Origin: Thermohalobaculum sp951813525
GTDB taxonomy: Bacteria; Pseudomonadota; Alphaproteobacteria; Rhodobacterales; Rhodobacteraceae
NCBI GenBank assembly: GCA_951813525.2
Contig: CATOTJ020000002.1
Coordinates: 620,001-684,000, forward strand
Reading direction: 5' to 3'
DNA length: 64,000 nt
Shown piece by piece: positions 24,754 through 32,471 of this stretch. The first letter of the stretch is position 1. Every line of letters starts with the position of its first letter. The translations under genes and the position numbers were made by a program. The notes beneath the pieces were generated by a model. That model was given only the letters and a program-made list of their open reading frames with translations, was not told where the DNA came from and searched no databases.

Positions 24754-25784
24754 AGTTTCAACTCGCGATCAATCTGGAACGTATCGACGATAGCATGGAT
24801 ATGAACGACGTCGCGCGCCACACGCTGGAAATGGTGCAGATGGCCGAGGAGGGCGGATTCGAGATTGTCTGGGCCGCCGAGCACCATGCGCTGGAAATGA
24901 CCATCGCCCCGAACCCGTTCCAGATTCTGACCTGGTGGGCCAGCAATACCAGCAAAATTCGGTTGGGAACCGCAGTTGCAACGGCGGCCTATTGGCACCC
25001 GATTAACCTGGCGGGGGAAGCGGCGTTCCTGGATCTAATTTCTGGAGGGCGCCTGGAATTCGGTATCGGTTCCGGTGCCTATCAACGGGAGTTCGACCGC
25101 ATGCGGCCAGGTCTGAAGCAAAGCGACGGCTGGCGCTATATGCAGGAAATGCTGCCGGCTTTGCGCGAATTGTGGAAGGGGGACTACACCCATGACGGCG
25201 AGTTCTGGCAGTTCCCCGCCTCGACATCGGTGCCAAAGCCTGTGCAGGAAGAAATACCGGTCTGGGTGGCAGCCCGCTCGCCGATTACCTATGACTACGC
25301 GATGCGCGAGAAGGCGCATATCATGTGCTGGCCCTTTACCCGTCCGCATGCCGAAGCCGAGCTTTACAAACAGCAACTGAGCGAAGCGATCGCCAAGGCC
25401 AACAATGGCTGGGACCCGCGCTTTGCGCTGATGCGTCATTCCTGCATTTATGACAATGAAGCTGATCGTCAGGGCGCAATCGACGCGGTTCGCCGTGTTC
25501 TGAGCCAGTTTGAAAACCTGTACCGCAATGCGGGCGGCGTAACGAACGGGTTTCCGGCGCCGATCCCGCTGAACGAACTGGATGGCCGGGAACAATATGA
25601 ACCGGCGATGTTGGAAGAGAACCTGTTGTTCGGCAGCCCGGAAGCAGCCATCGAAAAACTGAAGATCTACGATGATCTTGGAGTGACCGAGTTCATCTAT
25701 TACGCGTCGATGGGCCTTACCCAGGACCAACAGAAGCGGTCCATGAAACTCTTTTGCGAGGAAGTGATCCCTGCGATGTCGTAG
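24750..25784 (+). CDS. LLM-class (luciferase-like) flavin-dependent monooxygenase
   Basis: A 344-residue (beta/alpha)8 flavin-dependent oxidoreductase of the bacterial luciferase superfamily, which normally uses reduced FMN supplied by a separate reductase. Landmarks: WAAEHHALEMTIAPNPF (near 46-62), RLGTAVATAAYWHPINLA, and GRLEFGIGSGAYQREF. The ATG overlaps the Rieske oxygenase stop by 4 bp. No flavin reductase lies next to it. In this operon it could act on an N-methyl heterocycle or a tertiary amine; TgnA-like and RutA-like enzymes of trigonelline and pyrimidine breakdown are in the same superfamily, but no motif singles these out. Confidence 0.87.
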   Translation: MKFQLAINLERIDDSMDMNDVARHTLEMVQMAEEGGFEIVWAAEHHALEMTIAPNPFQILTWWASNTSKIRLGTAVATAAYWHPINLAGEAAFLDLISGGRLEFGIGSGAYQREFDRMRPGLKQSDGWRYMQEMLPALRELWKGDYTHDGEFWQFPASTSVPKPVQEEIPVWVAARSPITYDYAMREKAHIMCWPFTRPHAEAELYKQQLSEAIAKANNGWDPRFALMRHSCIYDNEADRQGAIDAVRRVLSQFENLYRNAGGVTNGFPAPIPLNELDGREQYEPAMLEENLLFGSPEAAIEKLKIYDDLGVTEFIYYASMGLTQDQQKRSMKLFCEEVIPAMS

Positions 25785-25835
25785 CCGGAGTTCAGATGCA
25801 TCACCGATCCCTCGCCGTGAACCGGAGAACACCAG

Positions 25836-26639
25836 ATGTCTGACGGAGTAACAATCCGCCGCGATGGCCAGGTGTTGGAAGTCACGCTGGCGCGCGGAAA
25901 GGTCAACGCAATCGACGTGCCGACCTCTCGGGCGTTGGCGGCCGCCTTCAAGGAATTGCATGACGATAAAGAGTTGCGCTGCGCCATTTTGACTGGTGGC
26001 GGCGAGAAGATCTTTTCGGCGGGTTGGGATCTGAAGGCGCTGAACGACGGCGAGATGCAGTTGGATAACTGGTGGGAGTCGGACGATTACGGGTTTGGCG
26101 GGTTCACCGGATTGACCGAGAACTGGGCGCTGAACAAGCCGGTGATCGCTGCCATCAACGGTTTGGCAATCGGTGGCGGCTTTGAGATGGCCATGGCTTG
26201 CGACCTGTTGATTGCTGCCGATCATGTCGAATTTGGGTTGCCCGAGATGCCGCTTGGTATCGTGCCGGATGCGGGTGCACTGCAAAGGCTGCCACGGCGG
26301 ATACCGCATAACATTGCGATGGAAATGTTCCTGTTGGGGCGACGGATGAAGGCAGATGAAGCGGCGCACTACGGATTGGTGAACAAGGTGGTGCCCCGGC
26401 AGGACTTGATGGCCGCCGCGCGTGAATGGGCGGCCTCGATCGCCTGGTCCGCACCCTTGGCCATGCAAAGTGTCAAGGAAGTGCAACGCGAGATCGAATG
26501 TGTGCCGCTGGAGGCCGCTTTTCATAAGATGCGCACAGATCCGATGCCGACCTATCGCAAAATGCTGAGATCCGAAGACGCCGCCGAGGGTGTGGCAGCC
26601 TTTGTTGAAAAGCGCGAACCCAACTTCAAAGGCGAATGA
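25836..26639 (+). CDS. Crotonase-family carnitinyl-CoA dehydratase-like protein (CaiD-like)
   Basis: A 267-residue crotonase-fold enzyme. Its sequence follows E. coli CaiD closely from memory: VNAIDVPTSRAL, GEKIFSAGWDLKAL (near 55-68), FGGFTGLTENWALNKPVIAAINGLAIGGGFE-type core, and FGLPEMPLGIVPDAGAL with the catalytic Glu. It ends with EDAAEGVAAFVEKREPNF as CaiD does. CaiD interconverts crotonobetainyl-CoA and carnitinyl-CoA. The gene overlaps the next (carnitine dehydrogenase-like) by 4 bp, which strengthens a betaine-CoA role. A general enoyl-CoA hydratase remains possible. The ATG at 25836 follows GGAGAACACCAG. Confidence 0.84.
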   Translation: MSDGVTIRRDGQVLEVTLARGKVNAIDVPTSRALAAAFKELHDDKELRCAILTGGGEKIFSAGWDLKALNDGEMQLDNWWESDDYGFGGFTGLTENWALNKPVIAAINGLAIGGGFEMAMACDLLIAADHVEFGLPEMPLGIVPDAGALQRLPRRIPHNIAMEMFLLGRRMKADEAAHYGLVNKVVPRQDLMAAAREWAASIAWSAPLAMQSVKEVQREIECVPLEAAFHKMRTDPMPTYRKMLRSEDAAEGVAAFVEKREPNFKGE

Positions 26640-27586
26640 TGTATCGCGCCCCAGAAAGCGTTACAAAGATCGCCAGCATCGGCGGCGGCCCGATTGGCGG
26701 CGGCTGGACGGCACATTTCCTGGCGCGCGGCTATGATGTCACCAGCTATTTGCACGATCCGGCCGAGATACCGGCCTTCCGCGATATCTTACAAACGGCC
26801 TGGAAAAGCCTGACCGATCTGGGACTTGCGCCGGGTGCCAGCATGGACAGATTGACGATTGTTCATGACTTGGATCACGCGGTGGATGGCGCGGACTTCG
26901 TTCAGGAAAGCGCGCCCGAGATATTGGAGGTCAAGCAAGCGCTTTACCGGGCATTGGGACAGTCTGTACCCGAAAATGTGGTGATCGGCTCGTCGACCTC
27001 TGGCTTGACAATGACCGAAATTCAACGCGATTGCGCCAGCCCGGGTCGTTGCGTGATCGCGCACCCGTTCAACCCGCCCTATCTTCTGCCATTGGTCGAA
27101 ATCGTCGGCGGCGAGCATACCGACCCGGAGGCTGTTCAATGGTCTGGCGACTTCTTTAAGCGGGCGGGAAAAGCCCCGCTATTGATGAAAAAGGAGATCC
27201 CGGGGTTCGTTGCCACGCGTCTGCAGGAAGCGCTTTGGCGCGAAGCACTGCATATGGTTGCCAATGGCGAGGCGACGCCGGAGGATATTGACATCGCCTT
27301 GATGAACGGTCCCGCGCCGCGCATGGTCTCGCAGGGGCAATGCATGGCCTTTCATGTCGCCTGCGGCGAAGGCGGCATGGCAACCAATCTGGATCAGTTT
27401 GGTCCGGCGTTGAAGTTGCCATGGACGCGCTTGGAAGCACCGGATCTGACAGAGGAGCTTCGCGACCGTATGGTCGGTGGCTGCGACGATATCGCCGGGG
27501 ATCGGCACTTCACCGATATGGCAGCGCAACGGGACCGGGAAATCGTTGCCGTCCTGAGGGCGCTCAGGGCCGCGCGGGAAAACTGA
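26636..27586 (+). CDS. 3-hydroxyacyl-CoA dehydrogenase-family protein, L-carnitine dehydrogenase-like
   Basis: A 316-residue NAD-dependent dehydrogenase. The Rossmann motif is IGGGPIGGGWTAHFLARG (near 14-31); FVQESAPE, IGSSTSGLTMTE, and AHPFNPPYLLPLVEIVGG (catalytic His) match bacterial L-carnitine dehydrogenases more than fatty-acid enzymes, and the C-terminal QFGPALKLPWTRLEAPDLT part is also characteristic. L-carnitine dehydrogenase makes 3-dehydrocarnitine, the substrate that a BKACE then cleaves; a BKACE gene lies 8 kb away. In many Rhodobacterales the enzyme is fused to a thioesterase; here that domain is missing. It starts at the ATGA overlap with the CaiD-like gene. Substrate assignment is inference from similarity and context. 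Confidence 0.85.
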   Translation: MMYRAPESVTKIASIGGGPIGGGWTAHFLARGYDVTSYLHDPAEIPAFRDILQTAWKSLTDLGLAPGASMDRLTIVHDLDHAVDGADFVQESAPEILEVKQALYRALGQSVPENVVIGSSTSGLTMTEIQRDCASPGRCVIAHPFNPPYLLPLVEIVGGEHTDPEAVQWSGDFFKRAGKAPLLMKKEIPGFVATRLQEALWREALHMVANGEATPEDIDIALMNGPAPRMVSQGQCMAFHVACGEGGMATNLDQFGPALKLPWTRLEAPDLTEELRDRMVGGCDDIAGDRHFTDMAAQRDREIVAVLRALRAAREN

Positions 27587-27591
27587 ACCAG

Positions 27592-28686
27592 TTAGGTGTG
27601 GGTTCTTGCCTTTGCCGGGTCATAGATCGGCATATCGACAATCCGGGCGGTCGTCGTAATCGCGCCGCCGGAAACCGCCAGGTCTGTGCCCGCCGTCGCT
27701 GCGTGCGGTGCGACGTGTGCGAGCGCCAGGGACTTGCCCATTCGGTGCGAATAGGCCGGGCTGTTGATCACACCCACGTCCGATCCGTTCCACGATAGGA
27801 TTTCGCCGCCTGCCATCATGTCGCTGTGATCGACGACCAGACAGACATTTTTCACCGTCTCTTGCCCTCTTGTGTTCAAGACGGCCTCCTTGCCGCGAAA
27901 ATCTGCTTTCGACCCGCTGATTGTAAAACCAAGACCAACCTCCCACGGCGTGTGATCGGTGGACATGTCATATCCATAGAACAAAAGGCCGGCTTCGATG
28001 CGTACTTTGTCGAGAGTCGTGAACGAACACGGCATGACACCGGCACTTTCAAGCGCGTCCCAGATCCCGCCAACGACGCTTTCATCGGCGAATATCTCGT
28101 ACCCGCGTTCACCGGAATATCCTGTGCGTGAGATACGGCAGGAACGCCCGAACAAGGTCGCGGGAACGTGGTCGAAATAGGCGAGGGTCGAAATGTCGAT
28201 ATCAGTGTGAGGGTCGAGGACTTCCAGCGCCATCGGTCCTTGGACCGACACGTCATGCAGCGCATCCGTGAACTCGATGCTGACATCCTTGCCAGCTGCC
28301 GATGCCTCAAGAAGTGCAAGCGTATCGCCCGAGCCGTGAACGATCATCCATTCGTTGCCACCGTTGTTCGAGACGATTGCATCGTCGGCGATCGTGCCCT
28401 GATCGGTCAGCACACAGAGATAGGCACTCCGTCCGGGTGCGATGCGTGCCATGTCGCGGGTCGTCAGGTGGTCCAATACCGCCGCAGCGTCCGGGCCGCG
28501 GACCATAACTTTCTTGAGCGGTGACATATCGAACATTCCTGCGCGTTCGCGGACGGTGTCATGTTCGTCGTTTGGATCGGTGTTATAGGTCCAGGCGGTG
28601 CCCATTCCGTTCCAATCCTCGAGCCCTGAACCAAGGGCTGTGTGGCGCGCGGCAAGAGCGGATGTCCTGCTGAGTTCTTCGGTCAT
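27592..28686 (-). CDS. GcvT-like aminomethyltransferase / tetrahydrofolate-dependent demethylase
   Basis: A 364-residue protein of the glycine-cleavage T-protein superfamily, which moves one-carbon units from methylated amines (or DMSP in the DmdA branch) to tetrahydrofolate. Landmarks: RERAGMFDMSPLKKVMVRGPDA (first 20 from about 47), the folate Asp in DQGTIADDAIV (near 112-122), ISRTGYSGERGYEIF (near 205-219), and the C-terminal DMPIYDPAKAR. No glycine-cleavage P or H genes are near, so it is not gcvT itself. It shares a 13-bp gap with the MttB-like gene upstream and is probably its functional partner. AGGGAGGCAGAT precedes the ATG. Convergent with the carnitine dehydrogenase-like gene, 5 bp apart. 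Confidence 0.87.
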   Translation of the reverse strand: MTEELSRTSALAARHTALGSGLEDWNGMGTAWTYNTDPNDEHDTVRERAGMFDMSPLKKVMVRGPDAAAVLDHLTTRDMARIAPGRSAYLCVLTDQGTIADDAIVSNNGGNEWMIVHGSGDTLALLEASAAGKDVSIEFTDALHDVSVQGPMALEVLDPHTDIDISTLAYFDHVPATLFGRSCRISRTGYSGERGYEIFADESVVGGIWDALESAGVMPCSFTTLDKVRIEAGLLFYGYDMSTDHTPWEVGLGFTISGSKADFRGKEAVLNTRGQETVKNVCLVVDHSDMMAGGEILSWNGSDVGVINSPAYSHRMGKSLALAHVAPHAATAGTDLAVSGGAITTTARIVDMPIYDPAKARTHT

Positions 28687-28699
28687 ATCTGCCTCCCTT

Positions 28700-30229
28700 T
28701 TAATACCATTCGTCCGGCATTTCGGCCTTTCGAGATGCGACAAAGTCTTGAAGCTCGGCGTGCGCGCTTGGCGCGAGATCCGGTGGCTGATAGTTGGACA
28801 GCATCTTTTTCCAGATGCCGTTTGCACGTTCGGCGGCAGACAGGCTTCCGGTCTCGGTCCATGCCTCGAACGATCCTGCATCGGGCAATAGCGATTCATA
28901 ATTCGCGGTCGCGTAATGACGCAGAGTGTGACTGGTCGATAGAAAATTGCCGCCTGGGTCCGTCTCGTCATAACTGGCGGCAGACAGGGTCTGGGCGGAG
29001 ACATTCATTCCCTGGACAAGGCGCAACATCGCCCCGCAATTGTCAGCGTCCAGAATGAACTTTTCATACGACATGGTCAGCCCGCCTTCTAGCCATCCGG
29101 CCGCATGCCAGACCTGATGCGCGCCAGAGAGGACCGTCGACCACATCGCATTCACACTGTCGGCCATTGCCTGTCCGTCAGGTGTGTTGGCGGCGGTGAC
29201 GTGGCCGCCGCCGGACCGAACCGGCACACCCAGCCGCCGCCCAAGCTGCGAAAGTGCCATGGTGACAAGATTGGCTTCGGGCGTGCCGAAGGTCAGGCTG
29301 CCTGTGCGCAGATTCATGGTTGAATGAAAGCTGCCGAACACGGCCGGGCACCCGGGCTGCACTAATTGTGCCAAGGCGATCCCGGCCATTCCTTCTGCCA
29401 ATGTCTGCGCCGCCATTGCAGCGGGCGTGACCGGCCCCATGGCGCCGCCGAAGATCGCGGGGGAGACGCAGACGCACTGCCGTGCAGCGGCGTATTCACG
29501 CAGCGCGCCCGACATCGTGCCGTCAAAAACCAGCGGAGAGTTGACATTGATGTTGGCTTGGAGCGCCGGGCGTTCGGCCATAGCAGCGCCGTGAACGATC
29601 CGTGCCATCGCGATGCTGTCGCGGGCACGCTCGACCGATGTAACCGCCCCCATAAACGGTTTGTCGCTGAGTGTCAGATGGCCGAGCGTCATATCCAGAT
29701 GACGCTTGTTTACCGGCACGTCGACCGGTTCACAGATCACGCCGCCGGAGTGATGCAACCACGGCATCGCATAGGTCAGCCGCACGAAGTTGCGAAAATC
29801 TTCCAGTGTCGCATAGCGCCGACCGGTGTCGAGATCGGTGACAAAGGGCGAGCCATATCCCGGCATGAAGACAAGGTCATCGCCCCCAAGGCGCAACGTG
29901 CGCCGGGGGTTCACTGACGCGAGTTCGAACGTCGATGGCGCTGACGCGCATAACTGCCGTGCCAGACCGCCGGGAAATTTGACCCTCGATCCGTCAATCT
30001 GCGCGCCAGCGCCTCTGAAAAGCGCAAGCGCTTCATCATCGTCGCGGAACTCGATGCCGATCGCTTCCAGCAACCAATCCGCATGGTCTTCGATTTCTGT
30101 CAGTGCGGCGTCTGTCAGCAACTGGAAACGTGGAATTCGCCGTGACGCTGGCGCGTGGCAGTTGATCTTCGCCGCGCCGTTGCGGCGCGTTCGACGTCTT
30201 GCTTTGGTTCGATTTACCAGGGCCGCCAT
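28700..30229 (-). CDS. Trimethylamine methyltransferase (MttB) family protein, non-pyrrolysine type
   Basis: A 509-residue member of the MttB superfamily (COG5598), whose non-pyrrolysine members demethylate glycine betaine, proline betaine, carnitine or related quaternary amines by passing the methyl to a corrinoid protein. The frame is uninterrupted, so there is no in-frame amber codon. Landmarks: LEAIGIEFRDDDEALALF, FMPGYGSPFVTDLDTGRR, DKPFMGAVTS, FGSFHSTMNLRTGSLTFGTPE (20 key residues) and DETDPGGNFLSTSHTLRHY. No corrinoid-protein gene lies beside it; a GcvT-like folate enzyme does instead. The start at 30229 (MAALVNRT) is the first plausible one; the ribosome site is weak. Divergent from a LysR regulator. 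Confidence 0.86.
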   Translation of the reverse strand: MAALVNRTKARRRTRRNGAAKINCHAPASRRIPRFQLLTDAALTEIEDHADWLLEAIGIEFRDDDEALALFRGAGAQIDGSRVKFPGGLARQLCASAPSTFELASVNPRRTLRLGGDDLVFMPGYGSPFVTDLDTGRRYATLEDFRNFVRLTYAMPWLHHSGGVICEPVDVPVNKRHLDMTLGHLTLSDKPFMGAVTSVERARDSIAMARIVHGAAMAERPALQANINVNSPLVFDGTMSGALREYAAARQCVCVSPAIFGGAMGPVTPAAMAAQTLAEGMAGIALAQLVQPGCPAVFGSFHSTMNLRTGSLTFGTPEANLVTMALSQLGRRLGVPVRSGGGHVTAANTPDGQAMADSVNAMWSTVLSGAHQVWHAAGWLEGGLTMSYEKFILDADNCGAMLRLVQGMNVSAQTLSAASYDETDPGGNFLSTSHTLRHYATANYESLLPDAGSFEAWTETGSLSAAERANGIWKKMLSNYQPPDLAPSAHAELQDFVASRKAEMPDEWY

Positions 30230-30286
30230 ACCCACAGGCTTGCGTGAAATCACAGGGCCGCGAAATCGAATTCTTTTGCACACATC

Positions 30287-30303
30287 GTTTAGCTGGATTA
30301 AAC
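30287..30303. promoter_or_regulatory. LysR-type box between the MttB-like and LysR genes
   Basis: GTTTA (30287-30291), 7 nt, TAAAC (30299-30303): a 5-bp inverted repeat containing the T-N11-A core typical of LysR-family sites. It lies 8 bp before the LysR start and 57 bp before the MttB-like start, as expected for an autoregulator that also controls its divergent neighbour. Confidence 0.5.
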
Positions 30304-30311
30304 GGTAGGGC

Positions 30312-31193
30312 ATGCAGCCACATCATTTCGACATGCTGCGGAATGCAGTTCGAATCGCTGAACACGCTTCCTTATCCGAGGCGGCTGTCGCCATGAACAT
30401 GACGAAGGGCGCACTTAGCCAGCAACTAAAACGGCTTGAGGAGAGCTTGGGGTTTGATCTCTTTGAACGCCATTCAAAGGGCCTGCGCCCAACAAGTCGC
30501 GGGCGCGAATTACTCTCGGTCGCAGGGCACGCGTTTGAACAGATCATCGGTAAGGCGCGGTTATTGCGCACCGATGGCGCCAGACATCTGACGATCGGAA
30601 CAACGACATATTTCGCATCGCGCTGGCTCTCGCCGGTTTTGATGGACTTTATGGCCAGTCAACCGGACATCACGTTGCGGTTGCAGCCCATGATCGAACC
30701 CTATGATTTGGCCGATAGCGGCGTTGATATCGCCATACGTTGGGGAAGTGGCGGTTGGGATGACTGCGCCACCAAACCTTTGTTTCCGTGCCCTGCCTGG
30801 CCGACGGGCAATGCCGAGGCTTTGCGAAAAATCGAAACGCTGGGCGTCGAGGCTGCATTTCAGGATTTCATACTTTTGCATGACACTGAATCCAGCCCGG
30901 CCTGGGACGCTTGGTTTGGAAAAGCTGCTCTGCCACCCAATCGGCACCGAAAACCGCTGGTTGTCCCCGACCCGAACGTGCGGGTCCAGGCCGTCATCGA
31001 CGGGCAGGGGATTGCCCTGAACGACAGCTTGATCGGCGCCGAGTTAGAGCTTGGTGTTCTGCATCGGCTGCATCCGATCGAGTTGGATGACTACGGCTAT
31101 TTCATCGCCGTTCCGAAAGGATCGGGGCCGAGGCCCGACGTGGCGGCGTTTTCCGATTGGATCACGGGCGTCGCAAACCGAAGCAGCGGTTGA
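30312..31193 (+). CDS. LysR-family transcriptional regulator
   Basis: A 293-residue regulator. The N-terminal winged helix-turn-helix (about 5-64) contains SLSEAAVAMNMTKGALSQQLKRLEE, and the rest is a periplasmic-binding-like effector domain (YFASRWLSPVLMDFMASQP from about 96). The effector domain is of the GcvA-like subgroup (IRWGSGGWDD). It is divergent from the MttB/GcvT-like pair, which it probably controls in answer to a methylated amine or intermediate. The 132-bp gap after it contains a short GCCGGG/CCCGGC inverted repeat (31245-31266) but no clear terminator. Confidence 0.92.
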   Translation: MQPHHFDMLRNAVRIAEHASLSEAAVAMNMTKGALSQQLKRLEESLGFDLFERHSKGLRPTSRGRELLSVAGHAFEQIIGKARLLRTDGARHLTIGTTTYFASRWLSPVLMDFMASQPDITLRLQPMIEPYDLADSGVDIAIRWGSGGWDDCATKPLFPCPAWPTGNAEALRKIETLGVEAAFQDFILLHDTESSPAWDAWFGKAALPPNRHRKPLVVPDPNVRVQAVIDGQGIALNDSLIGAELELGVLHRLHPIELDDYGYFIAVPKGSGPRPDVAAFSDWITGVANRSSG

Positions 31194-31325
31194 GCCTGAC
31201 GGCATCTGAGATCACGCGGAACTGGACAACACCGGCAACAATGCGCCGGGCCGTGGATTACCCGGCTTGAACACGGGATGCTATCGCGGCGCAGGTCGGG
31301 TGACGCCCCCGATGATAAGCGCCCT

Positions 31326-32471
31326 CTAAAGGATCATGTCATCGAGCGCCTTTGGATGATGGGTAATTTGCTCATACCCGTCCTCGGTCACGATAAAACT
31401 GTCACCAACCTGCGCCCGGAAAGTATCAGTCGCGACCGAGCCATCGACGGCCAGAACCATACCCGGTCGCAGTACCGTCGTGTCGCCGGTGACCAGTTGC
31501 GGGCTTTCCAGAAAACTGAAACCGGTCGCGCGGCCACAGCGGAATGGATAGTCAAACCCTGCATCCTGGATCACTGTTGCATAGGCCGCGTGAACGCTTT
31601 CCGCTGTCACGCCGGGGCGCAGCGCCGCAAGCGCTGCCTTTTGGCTGGCGACCGCCACCTCATATAGGTCCGCCTGCCGCGGCTCGGTAATCTCGCCGAT
31701 CCAAAAGGTCCGGTCGAAACCAAGCTTGAAGCGGTGAAAGTTTGTCATCCCGCAAAAGCAAAGAAACACCGGCTCGCCCCGCCGCATTTTTCTGATTGAC
31801 GCCCGGTGATGCGTTTTGACGATGCCCGGGCCGGACGCCATGATTTGGAGATAATGGGTGTTCGGCGACATATCGGTATCATCGTAGTGCTGTTCCAAAA
31901 GTTCAGCTGCCTTGCGGGTTCCGGCCTGGGAGGTGGCGATTGCGACCTCGAACTCGGGCACGCCGTCTGCGATGGCGTGGCGTCCCGCCGACATCATTGC
32001 ACCGGCAACTTCACCGGCATGACGGGCGAGTTGCAACTCGAGCGGAGACTTGATCATCCGCATGGCCGACAGAACGGGAGTAACGTCGGTGATTTTCTGG
32101 TGCTTGGAGATTTCGCCGAGATAGGCCCTGACGATTGGCGGCATCAGGTTCGGCTCGATGGCGACCGTCTTGGCAGAGGCGATGGCCGCAGGCAGTTCTG
32201 CCCGCCATTCGCTGCCGGCCCCGTCGTTCCATGCGGCAATCTTGTCGACCCTTGCCGCGGCTTCCGCCGCAACAGCATCGATGGCCGGTGTGATCAACAG
32301 TGTCGGCCCATCCCGCGGCACAATCAGGATGGTCGGCCGTCCGAACTCCATGTGAAGATAGTCGTAATACCCGACCAGATAGTAGATCGAATCATCGTCT
32401 GTCACGAGCGCGAGATCGAGGTCGTTGTCTGCCATTCGGCGGCGCAGTTCGGCCATCCGGGTTTCGAACAT
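31326..32471 (-). CDS. M24 peptidase-family protein of the creatinase type, metal ligands missing
   Basis: A 381-residue protein with the pita-bread fold of aminopeptidase P/prolidase. The N-terminal creatinase domain covers about 1-130, and the catalytic domain follows. The residues that hold two metal ions in M24 peptidases are mostly lost: the two Asp positions read Cys-Gly (FCG) and Gly (FKLGFDRTF), the HGxG region reads GRATGF, and the last Glu is Gly (AQVGDSF). A His is kept in KTHHRAS. This pattern is like creatinase and ectoine hydrolase, which act without metal on C-N bonds of small guanidine or cyclic amidine compounds. The next gene upstream is an M20 amidohydrolase whose stop abuts this start. 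Confidence 0.83.
   Translation of the reverse strand: MFETRMAELRRRMADNDLDLALVTDDDSIYYLVGYYDYLHMEFGRPTILIVPRDGPTLLITPAIDAVAAEAAARVDKIAAWNDGAGSEWRAELPAAIASAKTVAIEPNLMPPIVRAYLGEISKHQKITDVTPVLSAMRMIKSPLELQLARHAGEVAGAMMSAGRHAIADGVPEFEVAIATSQAGTRKAAELLEQHYDDTDMSPNTHYLQIMASGPGIVKTHHRASIRKMRRGEPVFLCFCGMTNFHRFKLGFDRTFWIGEITEPRQADLYEVAVASQKAALAALRPGVTAESVHAAYATVIQDAGFDYPFRCGRATGFSFLESPQLVTGDTTVLRPGMVLAVDGSVATDTFRAQVGDSFIVTEDGYEQITHHPKALDDMIL

Noticed and set aside
20381..25784. A trigonelline (Tgn) or pyrimidine (Rut) pathway from the LLM enzyme, alpha/beta hydrolase and aldehyde dehydrogenase
   Set aside because: The set is suggestive, but the flavin reductase needed by both systems and other specific genes are absent, and nearby betaine genes give a simpler story.
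27592..28686. DMSP demethylase (DmdA)
   Set aside because: Same superfamily, but the sequence does not follow the DmdA N-terminus I know, and the MttB-like partner fits an amine substrate better.
31245..31266. Terminator between LysR and the M24 gene
   Set aside because: A 6-bp GCCGGG/CCCGGC repeat with a 10-nt loop and no T-run is too weak to call.
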